Counted from the stretch's first letter, positions 34,199 through 42,852 are shown. The stretch: 64,000 nucleotides of DNA from Muribaculaceae bacterium (GCA_017619355.1 JAFZSO010000059.1:80074-144073); one strand, 5' to 3'. Notes: generated by a model from the letters alone, not told the origin. Numbers and translations are program-made.

Positions 34199-35833
34199 AT
34201 GAGAAAAATTACTTTATTAGCGATGTTGATGGCATTGCTGATGCCATTGACTCTGAGTGCTCAAGACACTCATGTCTACTCAGTTGCAGGTGAGCCTAAA
34301 GCCCTGTTTGGCTCTGATAACGACTGGGATGCTGCATTCACTGGCACCGAGATGTTGCTGAACGACAACAACGTCTATGAATGGAACAGTGGGCAAGTAG
34401 AGCTTAACGCAGGAAGAGATGTTAAATTCAAGGTAGTTGAAGATCATGATTGGGCTGTTTCCTATGGCTTGCAAGGTGAGACTGGCGAGGCTGCCAATAT
34501 GATTTACACTCCCGAGAAACATGGCCTCTACACCCTCAAAGTCACATTTGATCCTGAGAACGACAACCTCGTTACAGGCGAGCTTACCCTTGTTGAGGAA
34601 TTGCCGAACACTTACACAGTAGCTGGTGCTCCTGCTGCATTGTTCGGTGGCAAAGAATGGGATGAGAATAATGAAGTTGGTCTTATGCAGCTGAACGACA
34701 ACGGTTTCTATGTGTGGACAAGCGAGTTGGCTGAACTCACTGTTGAGGACAATCCTCTTGCCGATCAAGGACCGGGTCATGTTGAGTTCAAGGTCATTGT
34801 TAACCATGACTGGAATGTTTCTTATCCAGGAGCAAACTATAGTTTAGAGATTCCAGCCAATGGCAAGTATAACCTGAAGGTGACCTTCGATCCAGAGACC
34901 AATGCCATTACTGGCGTACTTGTTCCTGAAGAAGTTGAGCCCACTTACTCGGTGGCAGGTATTCCTGCATCGCTGTTTGGGGGTGAGTGGGATGCCACCA
35001 ACACAGCTACTGAGATGACACTCAACGAAGAGACCAACCTCTATGAGTGGTCCAGCGAGCTCACTGAACTCACTACCACCGATGGCGATCCGGAGGAACC
35101 TGGCTATGTGTTCTTGAAGGTTGTTGAAAACCATGACTGGAATGTGTCTTATCCCGAAGAAGATAATTATGACATTGTAATTCCAACAGATGGCAAATAC
35201 ACCCTCAAGGTCACTTTCAATCCAGAGACTAAAGAGGTTAATGGCGAGCTGATTCTTGATGATCCCAATCTCATCACCGAGATTTATATGGTTGGCAACA
35301 AATTCAATCAGTGGCAGTGGGACACTCCAGAAGGACGCGTTCCTTTGAAATTCGTGGATGGCGGATTTGAGACTACTCAAACACTGGAAACAGGCGATGA
35401 GTTCAAGTTTATTGCACCTCTCGTTGCTGAGCCGGCAGAATTTGCCGATTGGAAGTGGTTCGGCGGTGAAGATGAGGCTCATGTGAGTAACTTCTGGGTG
35501 ACTGATGATTTTGTTCATGGCTCTTGGCCTATTGATATGATCACTCATGAAGGTACTGAGCATAACTTCTTGATGTGCGTTACAGGAACATTCAGGTTCA
35601 GGATTATTTCTCGGGCTAATGAGGACGGTGATCTGCGTGCTCCTGTAGGTACTCCTGGCCTCCACGAGCCTCTCGTTCTGATTATCGGTGACCCATCAAC
35701 AGCAGTTACCGACATTGCTGCCAACAAGAATGGCGACGATACTTGGTACAACATTGTTGGCATGAAGCTCATGGGCAAACCCACTGTTCCTGGCATTTAC
35801 ATCAACAATGGCAAGAAGGTGATTGTCAAATAA
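34199..35833 (+). CDS. Secreted protein with three tandem SusE/F-like beta-sandwich modules
   Basis: This 544-residue exported protein has a signal peptide (ending LTLSAQ). Three tandem modules of about 105 residues follow (about 25-135, 138-245, 250-350), each opening with YSVAG-P-ALFG and containing W...SY near the middle and KVTFDPE near the end. This resembles the starch-binding SusE/SusF or pullulanase-type sandwich. A fourth, different domain (about 355-505, IYMVGNKFNQWQW) and a short C-terminal YNIVGMKL...GIYINNGKKVIVK region complete it; that ending is common on exported Bacteroidales proteins. There is no lipobox, unlike SusE/F. Glycan binding is inferred. It is flanked by the two structured repeats. 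Confidence 0.8.
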   Translation: MRKITLLAMLMALLMPLTLSAQDTHVYSVAGEPKALFGSDNDWDAAFTGTEMLLNDNNVYEWNSGQVELNAGRDVKFKVVEDHDWAVSYGLQGETGEAANMIYTPEKHGLYTLKVTFDPENDNLVTGELTLVEELPNTYTVAGAPAALFGGKEWDENNEVGLMQLNDNGFYVWTSELAELTVEDNPLADQGPGHVEFKVIVNHDWNVSYPGANYSLEIPANGKYNLKVTFDPETNAITGVLVPEEVEPTYSVAGIPASLFGGEWDATNTATEMTLNEETNLYEWSSELTELTTTDGDPEEPGYVFLKVVENHDWNVSYPEEDNYDIVIPTDGKYTLKVTFNPETKEVNGELILDDPNLITEIYMVGNKFNQWQWDTPEGRVPLKFVDGGFETTQTLETGDEFKFIAPLVAEPAEFADWKWFGGEDEAHVSNFWVTDDFVHGSWPIDMITHEGTEHNFLMCVTGTFRFRIISRANEDGDLRAPVGTPGLHEPLVLIIGDPSTAVTDIAANKNGDDTWYNIVGMKLMGKPTVPGIYINNGKKVIVK

Positions 35834-35903
35834 CACTTCTTGCGACTTGCCTTGTGAGCATTAGTTCATGAGGTATTGCGTAAAAATTTAGAGTCTGGTA
35901 AAA

Positions 35904-36005
35904 AGTCCGTTAGGACTGTTGAGAATTTAGGCAGGGGTGAAGCCGCAGGCGGAACCCCTGTCATTTTTGTGTATCCCGCATTTAGTCCCATCGGGACGAC
36001 AGAAT
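35904..36005 (+). repeat. Structured intergenic repeat, copy B
   Basis: Same order of hairpins as copy A: AGTCC/GGACT (35904-35917), CAGGGGT/ACCCCTG (35932-35960, inner GCC/GGC) and GTCCC/GGGAC (35985-35997). C-to-T changes in one arm are matched by G-to-A in the other. It lies between two convergent genes. Confidence 0.75.
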
Positions 36006-36010
36006 GTGAA

Positions 36011-36859
36011 TCAAGCTTTCCTTGATTTGGCAAAAATATAGATAATAACTGCCGTGGCTATGACACTTGCTGTTGCCATGATGGGGAATTGCCCCTCTTG
36101 CGGCAGACCCAAAGAGTCAATGCCGTTGGTCTCGATGGCCTGGGTGTTGGCAAGGTAAGTCGCCACCACCACAAGGCTGTTGTTGAGCGCATGGGCAATG
36201 ATGGGCACCCACAGCGAGCGCGTCCACACCACCAGGTAGCCAAACCAGATGCCCAGCAGCAGGCGTGGGAAAAAGCCAAAGAACTGCAGGTGGAACGCAC
36301 TGAATATGAAGGCGACAAAGATAATGGAAACATGCTTGTTCACAGCCTTTTGCAGGAAGGTGCCCAGCATGGCGCCGCGGAAGAACATCTCCTCGGCTAT
36401 GCCTGTGAGCACGCCCACAATGAGCACAATCCACAGCATCTCCACAAACGAGGTAGTGCTGAGCAGCGAGTTGGTCACTTCCAGGGCGGCATCCTCGCTC
36501 TCGCGCATCCACTCTTCCACGCCGCTCATCCACTGAGGTAGGTGCATGAGCTTGTTCATCTCCACCAGGTAGTTCATGGCGGGCAGCGAAGCCACCATCA
36601 CCGCTATCACCAGCAATATGTCCTTGAGGGCCGGTGCCTTGTCGAGGCGCAGAAAACGCCAAGGGGCTTGGTAGGCAAGGTAGGCGAATAAGATTGCCGG
36701 TGCAATGAACACAAGCACATTCTGTGCCACTATCATGATGGAGGCGGGTTGTCCCATTGAGACAAAACTTGCGATAATCAGTCCCGCGAAGAGCAATACC
36801 CATAGCACCACCTGCTTCATGGCGAACGAGAGTTGGGCTTTTTCCTGTAGTTTTTCCAT
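36011..36859 (-). CDS. CPBP family intramembrane metalloprotease
   Basis: This 282-residue protein has about seven membrane helices. The CPBP/Abi motifs are present: EEMFFRGAMLG (the Glu-Glu and Arg pair, near residue 160), FSAFHLQF (His motif) and HALNNS near the end. These glutamate/histidine intramembrane proteases (Rce1 relatives) cut membrane substrates or serve in peptide maturation and immunity; the substrate here is unknown. The start at 36859 follows a TAATTTTG element. The gene is divergent from the DUF4251 gene. Confidence 0.9.
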   Translation of the reverse strand: MEKLQEKAQLSFAMKQVVLWVLLFAGLIIASFVSMGQPASIMIVAQNVLVFIAPAILFAYLAYQAPWRFLRLDKAPALKDILLVIAVMVASLPAMNYLVEMNKLMHLPQWMSGVEEWMRESEDAALEVTNSLLSTTSFVEMLWIVLIVGVLTGIAEEMFFRGAMLGTFLQKAVNKHVSIIFVAFIFSAFHLQFFGFFPRLLLGIWFGYLVVWTRSLWVPIIAHALNNSLVVVATYLANTQAIETNGIDSLGLPQEGQFPIMATASVIATAVIIYIFAKSRKA

Positions 36860-36879
36860 AAAAAGTGTTTATTTTAAGG

Positions 36880-36887
36880 CAAAATTA
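36880..36887 (-). promoter_or_regulatory. -7 element for the CPBP protease
   Basis: TAATTTTG on the minus strand, 20 bases before the ATG at 36859. Confidence 0.55.
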
Positions 36888-36908
36888 GTGATTTTCATTT
36901 GAATATGC

Positions 36909-36916
36909 TATATTTG
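36909..36916 (+). promoter_or_regulatory. -7 element for the DUF4251 gene
   Basis: TATATTTG, with a possible TTAG -33 element about 20 bases upstream. An AAGGAGG Shine-Dalgarno site at 36924-36930, 8 bases before the ATG, is exceptional in this window. Confidence 0.6.
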
Positions 36917-36938
36917 CAACAAAAAGGAGGACTTTACG

Positions 36939-37556
36939 ATGAAAAAATTGTTGTTATTGATGGTTTCCATGCTTGTGGGCATGGCGGCAGTCCAGGCTCA
37001 GGATGCGGTGACTGCCATCGACGATGAAGTGAACCTTGCTGTGGTGAAACCTGCAGTACCTTCTAAAGAAACCAAAGCCCAGCGCAAGGCGCATGAGAAA
37101 GAAATGCGTGCACAGGTCAATCAGCTGGCGCACGAAAAGGCGCTGCAGGCCATGGAGCAGGGCTATTTTGTGGTGATGGCCGACCGCATTTCAGACGGGC
37201 GAACCGGCTACACTGCCAGCGGGTTGTCAGATAATGCCAACTTCCTGCTTTGTCAGGGCGACGCAGGCATTTTTCAGGTGGCATATCTCAGAGGAGCTCC
37301 AGGTGCTAATGGCCTTGGCGGCATGACGCTGCATGGCAGTGTGAAAGGTGTGCGCATCAAGGAGAATAAAGATGGGGCTGTGTCCATGTCATACAATATG
37401 GTGGGCTCTCAGATGAACGCCTATGTGACGATTAACCTCTACAAAGAGTGCGACCGCGTGATGGTGGATGTGAATCCTACTATGGGACGAGGCAGCATCA
37501 CCCTCTATGGCCGACTGGTTCCCTACCGTAATGCAAAGATCAAAATCGACAGATAG
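36939..37556 (+). CDS. DUF4251 family exported protein
   Basis: This 205-residue protein has a signal peptide (MKKLLLLMVSMLVGMAAVQAQ), a basic helix (about residues 45-70, KAQRKAHEKEMRAQ) and the DUF4251 domain with NFLLCQGDAGIFQVAY and ANGLGGMTLHGSV. The family is Bacteroidota-specific and of unknown function. Unlike most genes here it has a full Shine-Dalgarno sequence (AAGGAGG), which fixes the start at 36939 and may mean high translation. It is monocistronic and converges with the iron operon. Confidence 0.85.
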   Translation: MKKLLLLMVSMLVGMAAVQAQDAVTAIDDEVNLAVVKPAVPSKETKAQRKAHEKEMRAQVNQLAHEKALQAMEQGYFVVMADRISDGRTGYTASGLSDNANFLLCQGDAGIFQVAYLRGAPGANGLGGMTLHGSVKGVRIKENKDGAVSMSYNMVGSQMNAYVTINLYKECDRVMVDVNPTMGRGSITLYGRLVPYRNAKIKIDR

Positions 37557-37634
37557 CGCTATTTACATTTGTAAACACGGTAATGGGCGTGCGAATGAGG
37601 TTTCGCGCGCCCATTGCTATATTTGGCGTTTTGT

Positions 37635-37820
37635 CTATTGTTGACAATGGTTGCACTTGCTTTGCAGGGGGCAGTTTTCGCAGCCATTGTCGTGTTCGCT
37701 GCAGCCGCACTCGTCGTTGCCACAGCCGCATGAATTGCCTCCATGCCACTGCCGCCACATGCGCCTTGCCATGAACAGCAGGGCGGCAACAACTATGAGG
37801 ATGACAATGGCGGTTTGCAT
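37635..37820 (-). CDS. FeoB-associated Cys-rich membrane protein
   Basis: This 61-residue protein has one N-terminal membrane helix (AIVILIVVAALLFMA) and a short Cys-rich cytoplasmic or periplasmic tail with eight Cys (CGC, CGC, C, C, C, C). This is the pattern of the small proteins that accompany FeoB in many anaerobes (PF12669 type). It lies 56 bases after the feoB stop on the same strand, so it is the third gene of the iron operon. A role in Fe(II) handling or FeoB assembly is inferred from its association with FeoB. Confidence 0.88.
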   Translation of the reverse strand: MQTAIVILIVVAALLFMARRMWRQWHGGNSCGCGNDECGCSEHDNGCENCPLQSKCNHCQQ

Positions 37821-37876
37821 TTCAAGCGGGTTTTTGAGGTTTTGTATATTGAAATCCGTTTGTCAAATTGTGACAA

Positions 37877-40228
37877 TCAAAAGATCAGGTTGGCTATCTG
37901 ATAGAATACAAACGAGAAGAGCCAGGCCACGGCAGTGGTGTAGAATATCTCGAACAGCATCCACTTGGTGCCTGCTTCGCGCCGCACAGCCACCAGGGCG
38001 GCAATGCACGGGAAATAGAGCAGCACAAAGAGCATGAACGAGTAGGCGACGATGGGGTTGAACACATGTTTGCCGCTGGCGTCGGTCACCGTCTGCAGTT
38101 TTTCCTTGAGCGAAACCGATTCCTCGTCGGCCTCTTCGCCGGTGTAGAGCACGCCCATCGACGATACCACAATCTCCTTGGCGGCAGCGCCTGTGAGCAC
38201 GCTCACGCCCATCTGCCAGTTAAAGCCCAGCGGTGCCACCACGGGTTCTATGGCCTTGCCCATCTGGCCCATATAGGAGTTCTCGATTTGCTGCTGTTTT
38301 GTCTGTCCCTCGTGCCGCGGGAAGTAGCCCAGCGCCCACACGATGATAGATGCCGCCAGAATCACGGTGGCCATCTTGCGCAGGTATTGCGAACCCTTGC
38401 TCCACATGTGCAGCGTGGCATTTCGCGCTGTGGGCATGCGGTAGGGTGGCAGTTCCATCACAAACTGGGTCTTGTCGCGCTTCATGAGTGTGCGGCTCAG
38501 CAGGATGGCGGTGAATGCCGCAACCAGGATACCCACCAGGTAGATGCTCATCAGTATAAGTCCCTGATGTGCAGTAAAGAAGGCCGACACGAGCAACAGG
38601 TAGAGTGGCAGTCGTGCCGAACACGACATGAAGGGGATGGTGAGAATGGTGATGATGCGGTCGCGCCGGTTCTCGAGTGTGCGTGTCGCCATGATGGCGG
38701 GAACACCGCACCCGAATCCTATCAGGTAGGGAATGAACGACTTGCCGTGCAACCCTACGCGGTGCATGATGCGGTCCACAATAAATGCAGCTCGCGCCAT
38801 ATAGCCGCTGTCTTCCAGAATCGAGATGAAGAAGAAGAGTATCAGGATGTTAGGCAGGAACACCAGCACGCCGCCCACACCGGCAATGATGCCGTCGACC
38901 ACCAGGTCGCGCAAGATGCCGTCGGGCATGACGCTCCCCACCCACGAGCCAAACCATTCCACACCTTTCTCAATCCACTCCTGCGGATAGGCGCCGAGCG
39001 TGAAGGTGGCCTGGAACATGAGCCACATGAGTCCGAACAGGATGGGCAGACCCAGCCAGCGATTGGTGAGCACCACATCCATGGCATAGCCCAGTTTCGA
39101 CTTGTCGGTCTTTCGGTTTTGGGTCAGCACCTCGGCAAGGGCGCCGCGCACAAAGCCATATTTCACATCGCTGATGATGCTGGTGATATCGTCGTTATAC
39201 TCTTTTTCAATGTTTTTCCGCAGCTTCTCGGCCTTCTCCTGGATGGCGTCATGGTTGGCCAACGACTTGGTGAGCGCAAGGGCGTGCTTGTCGTTCTCGA
39301 TGATTTTGAGCAGCGTGTAGCGGTTCATTTCTGGGGCAAGTTGTCCTAATTCGGCAATCGCTTCCTCAATCACGGTGCCATAGTTCACATTCTTGTGAGT
39401 GGTGGTGTGTTCCGACTCCTCGATGGCTTCGAGCGAGGCCTTGAGCACATCTTTGATACCTTTGCCGTCGCGGGCGGTCACAGGGATGATGCGTGCACCC
39501 AGCAAGCGGCTCATGGCTTCCACATCCAGTTTGTCGCCGCTCTTCTCGAATTCGTCCCACATGTTCAGGGCAATAACCAGCGGTATGTTCATGTCCATGA
39601 GCTGGGTGGTGAGATACATGTTGCGTTCGAGGTTGCCGGCATCCACGATATTGAGGATGGCATCGGGGTGATGGTCGCGCAGATAGGTGCGCACATACAT
39701 CTCCTCAGGGGAGTATTCGGTGAGTGAGTAGGTGCCCGGAAGGTCCACCAACTGCACTTTTTTGCCATTAATTGTAAACTCTCCCTCCTTGCAATCTACG
39801 GTCACGCCGCCATAGTTGCCCACCTTCTCTTTGGCGCCGGTGGCAAAGTTAAACAGCGATGTCTTGCCGCAGTTGGGGTTGCCCACGAGTGCCACGCGCA
39901 GCACATTGTCGGCGAGGGGGTCTAACTCCTCGATCGTGGTGTCGGTGGTGCCCATATACTGGAATTCCCCGTTTGTCTCTATTTCCTGGTCGAGGTCGGT
40001 CACATCGATTTGTGCCGCCTCGCTGTGCCTGAGCGAGATGTGCGAACCCAGTATGCGGTATTCGACGGGGTCGAGCAGCGGTGCGTTCTTGATGACCGTG
40101 ACCTCGGCGCCCTTCACGAAGCCCATTTCGAGCAGGCGTTGGCGAAAGGCGCCATCACCGTTCACCCGCACCACTTTCACGGTGCTGCCTATGGGTTCGT
40201 TGTCAAGTTTTCTTATATATGTAGTCAT
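37877..40228 (-). CDS. feoB: Ferrous iron transporter, FeoA-FeoB fusion
   Basis: This 783-residue Fe(II) transporter carries an N-terminal FeoA/SH3-like domain (about residues 1-75, GDGAFRQRLLEMGFVKGAEVTV) fused to FeoB. The G-protein domain follows: GNPNCGKTSLFN near 115, DLPGTYSL and NMWDEF. The membrane part contains two Gate motifs and the conserved GCGVPAIMATRTLENRRDR. It starts 13 bases after the porin stop. Iron import across the inner membrane is certain for the family; the covalent FeoA domain replaces the separate FeoA protein found in E. coli. Confidence 0.95.
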   Translation of the reverse strand: MTTYIRKLDNEPIGSTVKVVRVNGDGAFRQRLLEMGFVKGAEVTVIKNAPLLDPVEYRILGSHISLRHSEAAQIDVTDLDQEIETNGEFQYMGTTDTTIEELDPLADNVLRVALVGNPNCGKTSLFNFATGAKEKVGNYGGVTVDCKEGEFTINGKKVQLVDLPGTYSLTEYSPEEMYVRTYLRDHHPDAILNIVDAGNLERNMYLTTQLMDMNIPLVIALNMWDEFEKSGDKLDVEAMSRLLGARIIPVTARDGKGIKDVLKASLEAIEESEHTTTHKNVNYGTVIEEAIAELGQLAPEMNRYTLLKIIENDKHALALTKSLANHDAIQEKAEKLRKNIEKEYNDDITSIISDVKYGFVRGALAEVLTQNRKTDKSKLGYAMDVVLTNRWLGLPILFGLMWLMFQATFTLGAYPQEWIEKGVEWFGSWVGSVMPDGILRDLVVDGIIAGVGGVLVFLPNILILFFFISILEDSGYMARAAFIVDRIMHRVGLHGKSFIPYLIGFGCGVPAIMATRTLENRRDRIITILTIPFMSCSARLPLYLLLVSAFFTAHQGLILMSIYLVGILVAAFTAILLSRTLMKRDKTQFVMELPPYRMPTARNATLHMWSKGSQYLRKMATVILAASIIVWALGYFPRHEGQTKQQQIENSYMGQMGKAIEPVVAPLGFNWQMGVSVLTGAAAKEIVVSSMGVLYTGEEADEESVSLKEKLQTVTDASGKHVFNPIVAYSFMLFVLLYFPCIAALVAVRREAGTKWMLFEIFYTTAVAWLFSFVFYQIANLIF

Positions 40229-40241
40229 TGTCGATGAATTT

Positions 40242-41321
40242 TCAAAACTCGAAGCCTAGCCTGATGGTGCCTACCAGGGCATCCTTCGCCCCCTCGGTGC
40301 CGGCAGGGTTGATGATGTACTGCAGGTCGGGCGAGAGGTAGAGGTAGTCGTTGAACTGATAGCGGTAGTTCAGTTCTATGGCCGTCTCCCAGGCCTTGCC
40401 CACGGGTGCCGCGGTGGCAAGCCCCAATCCCAGGCAATCTTTGCCTTCACCTGACAACAGCGAGGTGAGGGTTGCACCCGCCGTCAGGCTCGCCGTCACC
40501 TGGTCTTCCTTGCGTGAGGAGAAGGCTCCCGAGACAAAGGCGTCGATATGCCGGTCGCCAGTCTGCCAGAGTTGCCCTCCAATCGAACCGTAGACACCCC
40601 AGTTTTCAACCCCAGTATGATAGAATCCGCCCAGCTTGAAAGTGGCATTTTCAGTGGGACTGAACTGCAATTCCGAGATGGTTACATAGCCTTTGCTCTT
40701 GTTTAACTTATGCTTTAAGTTATATTTGTTATCATCGTCATCATCAATCTCTCCGCCATTGAAGATTCCGTTGTGCCAAGTTAAAGCATCACTTAAACTC
40801 CAGCTCAAATTCACGCCCAGACTCGTGTTGGGCGCGGTGGGGAAACTGGTGTTGTAAAATACCGGATTTGTATAGAAGGCGAGGTTCAGAAAATTCTCTG
40901 AAGTTTCGCAAAAACCATACACATCTGTCATGTCTTGAATGCCGGCAGTGATTTCCACATTGCCTATCGTGTGGCTGTACTTGGCATACAGCAGAAATAT
41001 GGGGCGATTGCCGTTTTCATTGTTGTTGATACACTGCAAGTCACCCACAAGGTCATCAGTCGGGCAACCACCGTGGGCACTACCTGCCGCAAAGGTGAAA
41101 CGGCCGTTTCGCCACGGGTTGATTTCCACTCCCAGAGTGGCATAGCCTATGTAGCGCGCACCGGTCTTGATGCCGCCCGCCATGTTAGTGACCAAATCAG
41201 CAGTATAACTTCCCATAGGAACAAATGTCTTTACTGTGTCAGTTTCTTCTGCATTGGCTCCCAGCCCATTAGCGATGAGCACGATGGTAGCCAAGGCGAT
41301 TTTTCTTAATATGTTACACAT
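40242..41321 (-). CDS. OprB-like outer-membrane porin upstream of feoB
   Basis: This 359-residue protein has a signal peptide (ending GLGANAEE) and a 16-strand-type barrel sequence. The ending NDYLYLSPDLQYIINPAGTEGAKDALVGTIRLGFEF resembles carbohydrate-selective OprB porins. The gene is the first of the porin-feoAB-Cys-rich unit and lies 13 bases before feoB, suggesting passage of iron or an iron-related solute rather than sugar. I use the ATG at 41321, which gives the signal peptide and sits 9 bases from the -7 element. The substrate is unproven. Confidence 0.82.
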   Translation of the reverse strand: MCNILRKIALATIVLIANGLGANAEETDTVKTFVPMGSYTADLVTNMAGGIKTGARYIGYATLGVEINPWRNGRFTFAAGSAHGGCPTDDLVGDLQCINNNENGNRPIFLLYAKYSHTIGNVEITAGIQDMTDVYGFCETSENFLNLAFYTNPVFYNTSFPTAPNTSLGVNLSWSLSDALTWHNGIFNGGEIDDDDDNKYNLKHKLNKSKGYVTISELQFSPTENATFKLGGFYHTGVENWGVYGSIGGQLWQTGDRHIDAFVSGAFSSRKEDQVTASLTAGATLTSLLSGEGKDCLGLGLATAAPVGKAWETAIELNYRYQFNDYLYLSPDLQYIINPAGTEGAKDALVGTIRLGFEF

Positions 41322-41330
41322 ATCGTTTTG

Positions 41331-41338
41331 CAAAATTA
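41331..41338 (-). promoter_or_regulatory. -7 element for the porin-feoAB operon
   Basis: TAATTTTG on the minus strand ends 9 bases before the porin ATG, so the transcript may have almost no leader. Confidence 0.55.
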
Positions 41339-41437
41339 GGTAGTACTCAAGTTTTTGAAATCCCAAAATTAGGTGATTTTTCCGACATTTCACCCCTATT
41401 TGTGGGGATTATTGTCAAAAATGAGAGAAAAAAGGGT

Positions 41438-41445
41438 TACCTTTG
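41438..41445 (+). promoter_or_regulatory. -7 element for the hemerythrin gene
   Basis: TACCTTTG, 17 bases before the ATG at 41463. Confidence 0.6.
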
Positions 41446-41462
41446 CGAAAACAATTCGCTAT

Positions 41463-42161
41463 ATGGCACACATTTTCTTTGAAAAACAGGGCAAACTGTC
41501 GGATATGATCACCTTGTATCCCAATTTGCTGCACACCTTGCCCCGCTTCGACATCAGCCTGGGCTTCGGCAACAAGACCATCGCCGAGGTGTGTGAGCAG
41601 AACGGCGTGAATCCCGATTTCTTCCTGCTCATTTGCAATGTCTATTCGTTCGACGACTACCTGCCCTCGAAACAGGAGCTTGCCACCATCGACATGAGCC
41701 AGCTCGTCACCTACCTCGAGAAGTCGCACCGCTACTACCTCGACAAGCGCATCAGTCACATTCAGCACCACATGAACCGAATTGTCGGATTATTGCAAAA
41801 CAAGCGTATTGGTGAGGTGTTGCATAACTTCATAGAGGTGTATCGTGGCGAGGTGGAAGAGCACTTTAACTATGAGGAGCAGAATGTGTATGCGCACCTC
41901 ACAAAGCTCCAGCAAGGCATCCCCGACAAGGCCTATAGCATTGCCGATTTCATCTCGTCGCACGGCAATCTGCAGGAGAAACTGGAAGACCTCACACAAA
42001 TCATCTTCAAGTATCTGCCGGCGCAAATGTCGGCCGAGGACGATGCCATCGAGGTCGTCTTCGACCTGCTCCAGCTCTCGCGCGACCTCAAGAAGCACTC
42101 GCTCATCGAGGAGAAAATCATGGTTCCTTATGTCATGCAGCTCGAAAGGAGGGTGAAATGA
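41463..42161 (+). CDS. Hemerythrin-domain protein with ScdA-like N-terminus
   Basis: This 232-residue protein starts with a ScdA/DUF542-like segment (TIAEVCEQNGVNPDFF, near residue 40). A four-helix hemerythrin domain follows, with His/Glu metal ligands: SHIQHHMNRI, EVEEHFNYEEQNVY, ISSHGN and KKHSLIEEKI. Relatives such as YtfE/RIC repair Fe-S or di-iron sites after nitric oxide or oxygen stress. The start at 41463 (MAHIFFEKQ) fits the promoter. The stop overlaps the LuxR-type regulator gene (ATGA), implying a common stress-sensing unit. Confidence 0.85.
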   Translation: MAHIFFEKQGKLSDMITLYPNLLHTLPRFDISLGFGNKTIAEVCEQNGVNPDFFLLICNVYSFDDYLPSKQELATIDMSQLVTYLEKSHRYYLDKRISHIQHHMNRIVGLLQNKRIGEVLHNFIEVYRGEVEEHFNYEEQNVYAHLTKLQQGIPDKAYSIADFISSHGNLQEKLEDLTQIIFKYLPAQMSAEDDAIEVVFDLLQLSRDLKKHSLIEEKIMVPYVMQLERRVK

Positions 42162-42718
42162 AAAGTCGCATTCTCATTGTCGAACCGTCGGAGATGATTG
42201 TGGCAGGCCTCTCTGCCATACTCAAGAATCTGAATTACAGGGTGCTGGAGCCGCGTCGCACCGTCGATGGGCTCAGTGGCGACTTGGCCGTGCTGCGCCC
42301 CGATGTGATGATTATCAACCCCACGCTCTGCCCCAATCTGGCGCAGGTGCTCGACAGGCGCCCCATCAGGGTGGCTGCCCTGGTCTATCAGTATGTGGAG
42401 CAGTCGCTTTTGCATCAGTATGATGCCGTGATTGATGTGCGCGACGGCAGCAACATCATCGAGGGCAAATTCGTGGAACTCTGTTCGGCCGCCACCCCAA
42501 GCGAGGCGCGGGGCACCGCCAGCCACGACCTCACCAAGCGGGAGACAGCTGTGCTGGTTGAGGTGGCAAAGGGGTTGACCAATAAGGAGATAGCCGATGC
42601 GTTGAATCTCTCGGTGCACACCATCATCTCGCACCGCAAGAACATCATGCACAAGACCGGCATCAAGAGTGTGGCGGGCCTCACCGTCTATGCCATGCTC
42701 AACAATCTCATCGATTAA
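42158..42718 (+). CDS. LuxR-type regulator with degenerate receiver domain
   Basis: This 186-residue protein has a response-regulator-like N-terminus (about 1-105) and a C-terminal LuxR helix-turn-helix (about 120-186, LTKRETAVLVEVAKGLTNKEIADALNLS). The expected phospho-acceptor strand reads DVMIINPTL, with Asn where Asp normally stands, and the acidic pair near the N-terminus is EP in place of DD. It therefore probably does not respond to a kinase. Translation is coupled to the hemerythrin gene by an ATGA overlap, so the iron/oxygen state sensed by that protein may be its input; that is inference. Confidence 0.85.
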   Translation: MKSRILIVEPSEMIVAGLSAILKNLNYRVLEPRRTVDGLSGDLAVLRPDVMIINPTLCPNLAQVLDRRPIRVAALVYQYVEQSLLHQYDAVIDVRDGSNIIEGKFVELCSAATPSEARGTASHDLTKRETAVLVEVAKGLTNKEIADALNLSVHTIISHRKNIMHKTGIKSVAGLTVYAMLNNLID

Positions 42719-42796
42719 ACCCTAATGACCGATTTGGGTTAAACCTCTTGAAATAGTCCAAAATTCCCTCATTTTTTGCTAAAATCACCTTATTTT

Positions 42797-42827
42797 TTTG
42801 CTTTACCGCTAATTTGCCGTATCTTTG
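42797..42827 (+). promoter_or_regulatory. Promoter for the MlaE/MlaF-type ABC operon
   Basis: TTTG at 42797-42800, a 19-base spacer and TATCTTTG at 42820-42827. Confidence 0.7.
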
Positions 42828-42852
42828 CGAAAATTTCGATGACTATCATCTG

